From NCBI RefSeq assembly GCF_026340095.1, contig NZ_JAPEPO010000001.1, positions 1,364,001 through 1,428,000 on the forward strand: DNA of 64,000 nt. Reading direction: 5' to 3'. The position numbers and the translations under genes were made by a program. Shown here in pieces: positions 23,369 to 32,034 of the stretch. Numbering within the stretch: the stretch's first letter is position 1; the number at the start of each line of letters is the position of its first letter. The notes under the pieces were generated by a model, which made no database searches, was not told the origin of the DNA, and worked only from the letters and a program-made list of their open reading frames with translations. The DNA comes from Streptomyces sp. NBC_01446 (GTDB lineage Bacteria > Actinomycetota > Actinomycetes > Streptomycetales > Streptomycetaceae).

Positions 23369-26227
23369 GTGACGTACACAGATCAGGAGTACGCGGCCGG
23401 CGACCAGGTGACCGCCTCGTTCGGCTCCCTGGGCATGCCGGTGGACTGCGCCGGCATGCGCAGCCTGAACCTCGAAGGACCGCAGGTCCTGTGGCTGGTC
23501 GTCCAGGGCGCGCTCGACCTGTTCGCGGTCGACGCGGCCGCCCAGGGGCACTGGCACTTCCTGGGCCGCCTGGAGGCGGGCACCCTGCTGCTCGGCCCGG
23601 TCGAGGGACCCCAGCACACGTTGGTGGGCCGCCCGTTGCAGGGCTGCCTGCTGCGCCGTATCGGCCTGCGCGAACTCCAGCGCCCCGACTACGGCAACGC
23701 CTCGTGGTCGTACGACCAGCAGTACCTCAGCCAGTACGACACCCAGGACGCGGCCCTCAGCCTCCTCGAGCACGCCTTCGCCCTGGGTGTGGGGCGCAGC
23801 CAGCGCGTCCTGTTCGAGGCGCCGCTCGACGGCCGGACGGCCGGCGACGACTCCGTGGGCGACGACGACATCCTGTGGCTGCCGATCCTGCCGGGCAGCG
23901 TGCAGTACGGGGCGTCGTACAGCGCGGACACCGTGGGCGAGCTGCTCGTCGACGGCTCGATGTGGCAGCGCATGGTCAACCAGCAGTTCCGTCTCCTGTC
24001 GGCGCTCGACCGGTGGATCGAACGCCTGGAGAGCGCGCACGAGACCCGGACCGCGGCCGGGATCAAGGCGGGTGAGACCGTCCGCGAGGAGGCCGACCGG
24101 ACGCTGCTCGCGTCCATCGGACGCCAGGGCAAGGGGGGTTCGCGGCGCGGCTCCTCCTCGGGGAACGGCGACGACGCGACGTACGCCGCGTGCAAGCTGG
24201 TCGCGGGCGCGGCCGGGATCACGCTCGCGGCGCCCGAGCGGAGCGGCGCCGTCAGCGACCGCGTCGACCCGGTCGAGCAGGTCGCCGTCGCCTCACGGAT
24301 CCGCACCCGCGCGGTCCGGCTCGACGGACGCTGGTGGCGCGAGAACGCGGGCCCCCTGGTGGGTCACCGCACGGCGTCCGGCGCCCCGGTCGCACTGCTG
24401 TGGCGGCGCGGCGGGTACGAGGCCGTGCATCCGTCGAGCGGGCGGCGGACCCGGGTGGACGAGGACAACGCGGAAGAGTTCGAAGCGCGGGCCGTCATGC
24501 TGTACCGGCCGCTGCCCGACCGGGCGCTGAGCCCGCTGCGGCTGCTGCGGTTCAGCGCGCGCGGCACCCGGGCCGACGTGCGCAACCTGCTGCTCGCCGG
24601 GCTCGTGACGGTCGCGATCGGGGCCCTGGTGCCGGTCGCCACCGGGCGGGTCCTCGGCGTGTACGTGCCGAACGCCCAGACGGACCTCATCGTGCAGGTC
24701 TCCCTCGCCGTCATGGTGACGAGCATCGTGTCGGCCGCGTTCATTCTGCTGCAGAACCTGACGATCCTGCGCATGGAGGGCCGGATCGAGAGCGCGCTCC
24801 AACCCGCCGTGTGGGACCGCTTGCTGAGACTGCCGACGCGCTTCTTCGCGTCGCGTTCCACGGGCGAGCTGGCGAGCGCCGCCATGGGCATCAGCTCGAT
24901 CCGCCGCCTCATGTCCGGCGTGGGCCCGGTGGTGGTGCAGTCCGGCACGGTCGGCGCGATGAACCTCGTCCTGCTCCTCCTCTACAGCGTTCCCCTGGCA
25001 CTGACCGCGCTCGCCATGCTCGCGGTGATCGCGGGCGTGTTCCTCACGCTCGGGCTGTGGGAGCTGCGCTGGCAGCGCCGTCTCGTCGTCCTCGGCAACA
25101 AGCTCAACAACCAAGCGTTCCAGACGCTGCGCGGCCTGCCGAAGCTGCGGGTCGCGGGGGCGGAGAGCTTCGCTTACGCCTCGTGGGCCGGGGAGTTCGC
25201 GCGCAGCCGCGAGCTCCAGCGGCGCGCGGGCCGCATCAAGAACCTGACGACGGTCCTCAACGCGGTCTATCTGCCGCTGTGTTCGCTCGTGATGTTCATG
25301 CTGCTCGCGGGCCCCGCGCGGGGCACCCTCTCGGCGGGCGACTTCCTCACGTTCAGCACCGCGGTGACGATGCTGCTGTCGTCGGTCACGCAGCTCACGG
25401 GCGCCCTGATCTCCGCGGCGGCCGTCCTGCCGATGTTCGAGCAGATCAAGCCCGTCCTCGACGAGGCCCCCGAGGTGCGGGCCGCCAGCACCCAGCCGGG
25501 CGAGCTGACCGGCGAGATCGAGGCGCGCGGCGTGTCCTTCCGGTACACGGACGACGGGCCGCTCGTCCTCGACGACGTGAACCTGTCCATCAGGCCGGGC
25601 GAGTTCGTCGCGGTCGTCGGGCCGAGCGGCTGCGGCAAGTCCACACTCCTGCGCCTCCTCATCGGCTTCGACAAGCCGGTCTCCGGCGGTGTCCTGTACG
25701 ACGGTCAGGACCTCGGCGCGCTGGACCAGGCAGCCGTGCGCCGGCAGTGCGGCGTCGTGCTCCAGAACGCGCAGCCGCTGACCGGTTCGATCCTGGACTG
25801 CATCTGCGGCGCCGAGGTGTTCACGCAGGAGGAGGCGTGGGAGGCGGCGGCGATGGCGGGGCTCGCCGAGGACATCAAGCGGATGCCGATGGGCCTGCAC
25901 ACGATGATCGCCGGCGGCGGCGCCATCTCCGGCGGCCAGCGCCAGCGCCTCATGATCGCGCAGGCGCTGATCCGCCGGCCGCGCATCCTGTTCTTCGACG
26001 AGGCCACGAGCGCGCTCGACAACGAGACCCAGCGCACCGTCATCGACAGCACCCGCGCCCTGAAGGCCACACGCGTCGTCATCGCGCACCGCCTGTCCAC
26101 GGTGATGGACGCGGACCGGGTGATCGTCATGGCGGACGGCCGCGTCGTCCAGCAGGGCCCGCCGGCCCAGCTGCTCGCGGACACGAACGGGCGGCTGCAC
26201 GAGCTGGTCCGGCGTCAGATGGCGTAG
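23369..26227 (+). CDS. NHLM-type bacteriocin ABC transporter, second subunit without peptidase
   Basis: 952 residues starting at GTG 23369, two bases after the previous stop. A long N-terminal region of about 390 residues (FGSLGMPVDCAGMRSLNLEG onward) is typical of the larger NHLM-type ATP-binding subunit and has no peptidase motif. Six membrane helices and a nucleotide-binding domain follow, with Walker A GPSGCGKSTLLRLL, signature SGGQRQRLMIAQAL and LFFDEATSALDNE. It presumably pairs with the C39 transporter as a heterodimer. This two-ABC plus HlyD set marks the system as NHLM class. Confidence 0.88.
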   Translation: MTYTDQEYAAGDQVTASFGSLGMPVDCAGMRSLNLEGPQVLWLVVQGALDLFAVDAAAQGHWHFLGRLEAGTLLLGPVEGPQHTLVGRPLQGCLLRRIGLRELQRPDYGNASWSYDQQYLSQYDTQDAALSLLEHAFALGVGRSQRVLFEAPLDGRTAGDDSVGDDDILWLPILPGSVQYGASYSADTVGELLVDGSMWQRMVNQQFRLLSALDRWIERLESAHETRTAAGIKAGETVREEADRTLLASIGRQGKGGSRRGSSSGNGDDATYAACKLVAGAAGITLAAPERSGAVSDRVDPVEQVAVASRIRTRAVRLDGRWWRENAGPLVGHRTASGAPVALLWRRGGYEAVHPSSGRRTRVDEDNAEEFEARAVMLYRPLPDRALSPLRLLRFSARGTRADVRNLLLAGLVTVAIGALVPVATGRVLGVYVPNAQTDLIVQVSLAVMVTSIVSAAFILLQNLTILRMEGRIESALQPAVWDRLLRLPTRFFASRSTGELASAAMGISSIRRLMSGVGPVVVQSGTVGAMNLVLLLLYSVPLALTALAMLAVIAGVFLTLGLWELRWQRRLVVLGNKLNNQAFQTLRGLPKLRVAGAESFAYASWAGEFARSRELQRRAGRIKNLTTVLNAVYLPLCSLVMFMLLAGPARGTLSAGDFLTFSTAVTMLLSSVTQLTGALISAAAVLPMFEQIKPVLDEAPEVRAASTQPGELTGEIEARGVSFRYTDDGPLVLDDVNLSIRPGEFVAVVGPSGCGKSTLLRLLIGFDKPVSGGVLYDGQDLGALDQAAVRRQCGVVLQNAQPLTGSILDCICGAEVFTQEEAWEAAAMAGLAEDIKRMPMGLHTMIAGGGAISGGQRQRLMIAQALIRRPRILFFDEATSALDNETQRTVIDSTRALKATRVVIAHRLSTVMDADRVIVMADGRVVQQGPPAQLLADTNGRLHELVRRQMA

Positions 26228-26327
26228 CCCGCCCACTGATCGCGGCTCACGCGAGGGCCGCAGCCCGCCGCGAGGACGCAGCCTGCGCAAGGACATTGAC
26301 AGAACCTCCGAACCCTGTGAACCTTCG

Positions 26328-26363
26328 TGCTCGAAGTTGCTCGAAATGGCAATAGTTCAAGCA
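26328..26363. promoter_or_regulatory. Repeated TGCTCGAA elements upstream of GH31 gene
   Basis: TGCTCGAA at 26328-26335 and 26338-26345 (ten-base period), and an inverted near-copy TTCAAGCA at 26356-26363. They lie 59-94 bp before the start of the glycosidase gene. Spacing of one helical turn fits binding of a regulator; none is encoded next to the gene. Confidence 0.45.
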
Positions 26364-26421
26364 CTGGTAAACATCGACCGGCCGGGCTCCACGGGTCACT
26401 CGGGTTGAGCGGAGATGCACC

Positions 26422-29118
26422 TTGCACGGATTGCGAAGACTGCGGCAACGGCGGCTGAGACGGCAACGACCGTCTCGTGGGGGCACCTTGGCGGTGATCG
26501 GCACGGCCGCACTCGTCGGCGCGGCCCTCCTGGGGGCCCCCGCCCAGCAGGCGAAGGCGGCGACGCCCGGCAGCGGCGTCCTGGACGACGGCCACAAGAG
26601 CGTGACCTGGCAGAGCCCGGTGTACGCCGCGGGGACCGTGGGCGATCCCGGCAAGTGCCCGGCCGCCGCGGACGACCCCGACAACAAGGTGTGCGACCGC
26701 TTCGACCTCAAGGTGTCGATCCCTGACGGCTACTGGGACGACAACCCCGAGGGCGGCGTGCCCGTCTCGATCGAGTGGGCGAAGCAGCCCACCGACGACT
26801 TCGACATGTACGTGTTCGACGACGCGGGCAAGCAGGTCGCCGCCAGCGCGGGCACCGCCGACCCCGAGGCCACGGTGATCCCGAAGGCCAACGGCACGTA
26901 CCACGTCGTGGTCGTCCCCTACGACGTGCACGACAACTCCTTCGTCGGCAAGGCGTATCTGCCCGAGACGACCGACGCGGGCGACCTGACCTCCTTCACG
27001 GGCAAGGACGGCAGCTACACCATCGGGGCCGGCCCCCTCAAGGCGCGGGCCGACTTCCTGACGGGTGGTCAACTTCGGCTCCAGGCCGACCCGTCCGGCA
27101 CGTTCAGCGACCCGGCCGGTGCGCAGATCGTGCGCAAGCAGCCCGCCCTCGACAAGCACACGTCGTCCTTCGACGCGGGCGTGTACTACGGCATCCGCTC
27201 CGCCGGCGCCGTCCTGCGCGTCTACAAGAAGCCGCTGCGCTTCGGCCTCTACAAGGCCGACAACAGGGCGCGGATCTGGCAGGAGGACAAGCCCCTGCGC
27301 TGGTCCACCGGCGGCATGCGGCAGAGCCTGGAGCGCGGCAAGGACGAGCAGTTCTTCGGCGGCGGCGAGCAGAACGGCTCGTTCTCGCACCGCGACAAGA
27401 CGGTCTACGTCGCGAACAACACCAACTGGAACGAGGGCGGCTACAACAACTCGCAGCCGTTCTACCTCTCTTCGGCGGGCTACGGCGTCTACCGCAACAC
27501 CTTCGCCCCGGGCGTCTACGACTTCGGCCCCTCGGTCCACGCGGGACAGCAGGAGCGCCGCCTCGACGCGTACTACTTCCTCGGGGACGCGAAGAAGGTG
27601 ATCGGCGGCTACACGTCGCTGGTCGGCAAGCCGTTCATGCCGCCGGTGTACGGCCTCGAACCCGGCGACGCCGACTGCTACCTCCACAACGCCAACCAGG
27701 GCGAGCGCCACACCCTCGACTCCCTGAAGGTCGCCGACGGCTACGTCGAGAACCAGATGCCGCTCGGCTGGATGCTCGTCAACGACGGCTACGGCTGCGG
27801 CTACGAGAACCTTGCCGAGACCGCGAAGGGCCTCCAGGACCGGGGCACCGAGATGGGCCTGTGGACCCAGGACGGCATCGACAAGCTCGCCGACCAGGTG
27901 AAGGCCGGGCAGCGCGTCGCGAAGCTCGACGTCGCCTGGGTCGGCAACGGCTACGGCATGTCCCTGGACGCCTGCGACAAGGCGAAGGCCGGCATCGAGG
28001 ACAACAGCGACGCGCGCGGCTTCGTCTGGATGCCCGTCTCGTGGGCGGGTGCGCAGCGCTGCGGCGTGCTGTGGAGCGGTGACCAGAAGCTGTCGTGGGA
28101 CTTCGTGCGCTGGCAGATCCCGACGTACGCGGGCGCCACGATGTCGGGCATCGCGTACAACACCGGTGACGTGGGCAGCATCTACAGCCACGACGCCAAG
28201 ATGTACGCGCGTGACCTCCAGGCCAAGACGTTCCTGCCGGCCATCATGACGATGGACGGCTGGGCCAGGGACATGACCACCGGCCAGAAGATCAACCAGC
28301 AGCCGTGGGTGGACGGCGACCCCTACACGTCCATCAACCGCAAGTACCTCCAGCTGCGCGAACGCCTGCTGCCGTACCTGTACACGCTGTCCGCCGAGGC
28401 GGCGAAGACCGGCGTCGGCGGCGTGCGCCCGCTGTACCTGGAGTACCCGGACGACCCGCAGACGCTGGGCGCGAACGCCAAGTACGAGTACCTGGCGGGC
28501 GACGACTTCCTGGTCGCCCCCGTCTACAAGGACTCGGACACCCGCGACGGCATCTACCTGCCCAAGGGCACGTGGACGGACTACTGGACGGGCAAGACGT
28601 ACCACGGTCCGACGACGATCGACGGCTACCACGCGCCCATCGACACGCTCCCCCTCTTCGTCAAGTCCGGTGCGGTCGTGCCGATGTGGCCGAAGGGGAC
28701 GACGTCGTACAAGTCCCGTGACGTCCACGAGCTGGACTGGGACGTGTACCCGCAGGGCCGCTCCTCCTACACGCTGTACGAGGACGACGGGGTGACCCGC
28801 GACTTCGCCAAGGGCGCGTCGGCGACGCAGCGCGTCACCGTCGACCAGGGCAAGCACGCGACCGAGGTCAACGTAGGCGCGAGCAAGGGCAGTTACAAGA
28901 ACAAGCCCGACGGCCGCGCCTACCGGTTCACCGTCCACGGCGAGAGCGCGCCGCACCGGGTGTCGGCGGAGGGGCGCACGCTGCCCCGCGTCGCCTCGGC
29001 GGACGCGCTCGCCGCGGCCGGATCCGGCTGGTACTACGACGCGGACACGGGGGTGACGACCGTGAAGACCGCGCGCCAGTCCCTCGACCGCGACTTCACA
29101 GTGACGCTGCGGCGCTGA
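26422..29118 (+). CDS. Secreted GH31-family glycoside hydrolase
   Basis: 898 residues. The start is the TTG at 26422, with GGAG seven bases upstream; the ATG at 26415 is in another frame. A signal peptide follows an Arg-rich n-region (GTLAVIGTAALVGAALLGAP, then AKAATPG). A beta-sandwich domain precedes a GH31 TIM barrel (RLDAYYFLGDAKKVIGGYTS, LGWMLVNDGYGCGYEN, WTQDGIDKLADQVKAG). Candidate catalytic acids are the Asp in AKLDVAWVGNGYG (nucleophile) and the Asp in YNTGDVGSIYS (acid/base). A C-terminal beta domain ends the protein. The nucleophile context KLDVAWVG differs from the usual W-x-DMNE of alpha-glucosidases, so an alpha-galactosidase-like or other GH31 specificity is possible. Confidence 0.85.
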   Translation: MHGLRRLRQRRLRRQRPSRGGTLAVIGTAALVGAALLGAPAQQAKAATPGSGVLDDGHKSVTWQSPVYAAGTVGDPGKCPAAADDPDNKVCDRFDLKVSIPDGYWDDNPEGGVPVSIEWAKQPTDDFDMYVFDDAGKQVAASAGTADPEATVIPKANGTYHVVVVPYDVHDNSFVGKAYLPETTDAGDLTSFTGKDGSYTIGAGPLKARADFLTGGQLRLQADPSGTFSDPAGAQIVRKQPALDKHTSSFDAGVYYGIRSAGAVLRVYKKPLRFGLYKADNRARIWQEDKPLRWSTGGMRQSLERGKDEQFFGGGEQNGSFSHRDKTVYVANNTNWNEGGYNNSQPFYLSSAGYGVYRNTFAPGVYDFGPSVHAGQQERRLDAYYFLGDAKKVIGGYTSLVGKPFMPPVYGLEPGDADCYLHNANQGERHTLDSLKVADGYVENQMPLGWMLVNDGYGCGYENLAETAKGLQDRGTEMGLWTQDGIDKLADQVKAGQRVAKLDVAWVGNGYGMSLDACDKAKAGIEDNSDARGFVWMPVSWAGAQRCGVLWSGDQKLSWDFVRWQIPTYAGATMSGIAYNTGDVGSIYSHDAKMYARDLQAKTFLPAIMTMDGWARDMTTGQKINQQPWVDGDPYTSINRKYLQLRERLLPYLYTLSAEAAKTGVGGVRPLYLEYPDDPQTLGANAKYEYLAGDDFLVAPVYKDSDTRDGIYLPKGTWTDYWTGKTYHGPTTIDGYHAPIDTLPLFVKSGAVVPMWPKGTTSYKSRDVHELDWDVYPQGRSSYTLYEDDGVTRDFAKGASATQRVTVDQGKHATEVNVGASKGSYKNKPDGRAYRFTVHGESAPHRVSAEGRTLPRVASADALAAAGSGWYYDADTGVTTVKTARQSLDRDFTVTLRR

Positions 29119-29140
29119 TCCGCAGTACGGAGTGAAGTGG

Positions 29141-29168
29141 GGGCGGGTCCGCCGGTGCGGGCCCGCCC
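29141..29168 (+). terminator. Terminator after GH31 gene
   Basis: GGGCGGGTCCGC at 29141-29152 pairs with GCGGGCCCGCCC at 29157-29168 (12-bp stem with one G-U pair, four-base loop), 22 bp after the stop codon. Confidence 0.65.
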
Positions 29169-29255
29169 TCGGCCGTCACCCCGTACACCGAGTCAACTCC
29201 CACCGGTGCTGGGGCTGTTCGCCGCGATGCGCCCCATGGCCTCCTCCACGGCGCG

Positions 29256-29642
29256 CGCCCCAACGGTGCCTCGTTCCTCGACGCGCGTCTGGAGGGCGCC
29301 GACCTCACCGGTGCCTCGGTGCGCGAGACGTCCCTCAAGCCGGTCCTCGACGACCGCACGCGCGTACAGGGCCTCACCGGCACCGTCTTCGGTCCCGCGA
29401 GCCTCGAAGGAAGCGGTCCGCCGCGCGAACTGGCGGGCCCCGAACGCGAAGAGTGGCTGAACAACCGCGGCGCGGCCGTCCAGGTCCTCCATTCCCGCAC
29501 CGGCCCACGCACTGGTCCCCGTACCGCCCCACGCACCGGCTCACGCACCGGCGGAGCCGCCGAGAACGTACACAACCGGCCGTCTCCTCCCGCCGGAGCC
29601 CTGTCCACCACGCCGACCAGCACGTCTTCGGCCCGATGGTAG
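29256..29642 (+). pseudogene. Pentapeptide-repeat protein C-terminal remnant
   Basis: A frame without a start codon reads NGASFLDARLEGADLTGASV, which fits the A(D/N)LxX pentapeptide pattern, then TSLKPVLDDRTRVQGLTG, VFGPASLEG and a tail PEREEWLNNRGAAVQVL seen at the C-terminus of actinobacterial pentapeptide proteins. The first part of the gene is missing and the end runs into low-complexity TGPRTGPRT repeats. It lies just upstream of the EccD remnant. Confidence 0.55.
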
Positions 29643-29652
29643 GTTCGACCGC

Positions 29653-29910
29653 GTGATATCGACGGGGCCACTGAGCCGCACGGCACTGAGCCGAGTCACC
29701 CTGGTGGGTGCGCGCAGACGCGTCGAACGCGTCCTGCCGTCCCGCGCGCCGCTCGGCGTGCTCCTGCCGGACGTGCGGCCCGCGGAACGTGTGCGGCTCC
29801 GGCTGCGCCGCGTCGGCGACGTACTCGAATCGGTCGGTGTGATCGCGCTGCTCCCGTTGGTGATCGGCGTGTTCGGTGTGTACGAGCGTCTGCTCGGCAC
29901 CTTCGCGTAA
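29653..29910 (+). pseudogene. EccD-like type VII secretion protein, internally deleted
   Basis: 85 residues from a GTG at 29653. The first half (LSRVTLVGARRRVERVLPSR then APLGVLLPDV) matches the ubiquitin-like N-terminal domain of EccD. The second half (RRVGDVLESVGVIALLPLVI then GVFGVYERLL) resembles the last membrane helix of EccD. Full EccD has about 450-500 residues and eleven membrane helices. Here the middle is missing in frame. The neighbour downstream is an EspI-like ATPase, which supports a type VII origin. It could still be expressed as a small membrane protein. Confidence 0.6.
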
Positions 29911-29921
29911 GGGCTCGGGGA

Positions 29922-31883
29922 ATGACGCAGAACGACTGGCAGAACAACGTACTGCGGGACCTGCTCCGGCAGACCCAGGCACAACTGGGCGGGGAGCGCG
30001 GCGGGAAGACGGCGTCCGAAGTGCCCGGTTCCGGGCAGACGGGGCAGGACTCCGGAGCGGGTGGCGAGGCGGAGACCTCAGTGGCACCACCGCCCGCGCC
30101 GGGGCGCGCCCCGCTACCGCGCCGACGCCCCAACACCGCCCCGTCACCGGACGCGGGCCCCGGCCCGTCGCCCTCACCGCCGCTCGACCCGGATGTCGAC
30201 GCTCCGGATGAGCCCGCTCCCCAGACGGTCACCCCGGCGCCGGGCGAGACGTCCACCCCGGCCCCGCGCCGGACGGCATCACTGGCGGCGCGCCTGGCGG
30301 CGGGCCGAGCGGACCGGCCGACGCCGCCGACGGACGCGAACGCCGCCCTTGCGGTGCCCACACCCGGGCACGCCCCGGCGCCGGGCGCGCCGACGTCGGT
30401 GCTCAAGGCCTACGTCACGGACGCCGCACCCGTTACTGAGGCATCAACCGACACCCCTGCCGACGCGCCGGCGGCCACAGAGCTCCAGGCGCCGGAGCCC
30501 CGACCCATCGGCACGGGCGCCTCCGCGATACCGAACGTGTCCATCGAGATCCAGACGAAGGCCACACCGACACCCGTACCCCCGGCCGAGATCACGGACG
30601 CCGCGCCGCCGGTCCCGGTGACAGACACCCACACCCCGGCCGCGGACGCACCCACCCCCATACCTCAAGCCGACATCGCGGACACCCCGCCCGCTCCGGT
30701 GCCAGCCACCCACACCCCGGCCCCGGACGCACCAACCCCCAGCCCCCGAGCCGGCATCGCGGACGTCACGCCCACCCCCACCACCCCCGCCCACACCCCG
30801 GCGCCCACCCCACCCCCGTACGCCCCGGCCTCACCGCTGCCGCCCGCGCCGGCCCCCTCAGGGCTCCCCGCCCCCTACACACCCGCGCCCGCGCCGGCCG
30901 CCCAGCCGCACACGCCCGCCGTGGCCCCCCGCTCCCGCTCGCGGAACTCCCGCCTCCCCGCCATCACCCCCGAATCCGTCCCCACCGTCGACCCGCGGCT
31001 CGCGGGGGCGCTCGGGCGGGCTCAGCACGGGGACACCGCGGCGCGGCGTGCCGGGCGCTCGCTGCGCAGGCTCGCCTCGTCCGCCGCGCAGGAGGTGTCT
31101 GAAGAGACGCGTCTCGCGCGGGAGTTGCAGCAGCCGGTGGCCAACGGCCGGGTGGTCGCCGTGACGTCCATCCGCGGGGGCGTGGGCAAGACCACCGTGT
31201 CGGCCCTCCTCGCCCGCACTCTCAACCGCTACCGCCATGACCCGGTGCTCGCGCTGGAGGCGGACGCCGCGCTCGGCACGCTGCCGGTGCGGCTCGGCGC
31301 CGAGTCGGTGCGCTGGTCGTGCCCGGACCTCGCGCAGATCCTCAAACCGTCGATGCAGCTCACCGACGTCACCGGCTATCTCGTGCCCGTCACCGACGGG
31401 GGCTGGCTCCTCCCGGCGAGCCAGGGCCGCGTCGGCGCTCCGCTGGACGTACGCACGTACAGGACCCTGTCGCTCGCGCTGCGGCGCTACTTCGCGGTGA
31501 CCGTCGTGGACTGCGAGACGCTGCCGGGCGAGGTGGCGCGTACGGCGATGGACACGGCGCACGCGCGCGTGGTGGTCGCCCCGATGACGGTGGAGGGTGT
31601 GGGCGGCACGCGCGTGGTGCTCGACTGGCTGGCGCAGCTGCCGAAGGCAGCCCTGGCCGCCACCGTCGTCGCGCTCACGTCGAGCGCGCCCGACATGACG
31701 CTCGACCTGAAAGCGGCGACGGCGCATCTGCGTGAGACGGGGGTCGCGGTCGTGCACCTGCCGTACGACCGTCATCTGGCCGCGGGAGGCCCGATCAGGA
31801 CGGAGCTCCTGTCGGAGGCGACACGCCGAGCGGCCACGGATCTGGCGGCCGAGGCGGTGCAGCGGGCGGCCGCGGCGAGGTAG
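29922..31883 (+). CDS. EspI-like MinD/ParA-family ATPase with proline-rich N-terminus
   Basis: 653 residues starting 11 bp after the EccD-like frame. Residues about 40-345 are low-complexity Pro/Ala/Thr sequence with repeated TPAP and ITDA/IADT blocks. The C-terminal 240 residues are a deviant Walker-A P-loop NTPase: VAVTSIRGGVGKTTVSALLA near residue 415, then LEADAALGTLPVRLG, VTVVDCETLPG and VVAPMTVEGVGGTRVVLDW. This domain plan is that of the MinD-like ATPases of actinobacterial type VII (ESX) loci such as EspI. No EccB, EccC, MycP or WXG100 gene is in the window, so its partners are lost or elsewhere. Confidence 0.8.
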   Translation: MTQNDWQNNVLRDLLRQTQAQLGGERGGKTASEVPGSGQTGQDSGAGGEAETSVAPPPAPGRAPLPRRRPNTAPSPDAGPGPSPSPPLDPDVDAPDEPAPQTVTPAPGETSTPAPRRTASLAARLAAGRADRPTPPTDANAALAVPTPGHAPAPGAPTSVLKAYVTDAAPVTEASTDTPADAPAATELQAPEPRPIGTGASAIPNVSIEIQTKATPTPVPPAEITDAAPPVPVTDTHTPAADAPTPIPQADIADTPPAPVPATHTPAPDAPTPSPRAGIADVTPTPTTPAHTPAPTPPPYAPASPLPPAPAPSGLPAPYTPAPAPAAQPHTPAVAPRSRSRNSRLPAITPESVPTVDPRLAGALGRAQHGDTAARRAGRSLRRLASSAAQEVSEETRLARELQQPVANGRVVAVTSIRGGVGKTTVSALLARTLNRYRHDPVLALEADAALGTLPVRLGAESVRWSCPDLAQILKPSMQLTDVTGYLVPVTDGGWLLPASQGRVGAPLDVRTYRTLSLALRRYFAVTVVDCETLPGEVARTAMDTAHARVVVAPMTVEGVGGTRVVLDWLAQLPKAALAATVVALTSSAPDMTLDLKAATAHLRETGVAVVHLPYDRHLAAGGPIRTELLSEATRRAATDLAAEAVQRAAAAR

Positions 31884-32034
31884 CGGCGGCACGCTGTCGG
31901 CGCACCGCCCGGCCCGGCCCGTACTCCGCGAGCCCGTCATGATCCAGACGGGTGGCCCTAGGCACGACCCGCCCGGCGGGGTAGCTTGCGCTGCCAATGG
32001 TTCAGTCCTGGTCCGCCGCCACGGAAGGGGACCC

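Noticed and set aside
21016..23379. Long minus-strand open frame opposite the C39 ABC transporter (and similar ones opposite 24293-26296 and 26215-28956).
   Set aside because: High-GC third-position bias keeps antisense frames open. Their composition is low-complexity and the plus-strand genes have clear motifs.
30061..30800. Arg- or Gly-rich frames in the region encoding Pro/Ala/Thr repeats of the EspI-like protein.
   Set aside because: They are shifted readings of the proline-rich linker of the ATPase gene and have no ribosome-binding site.
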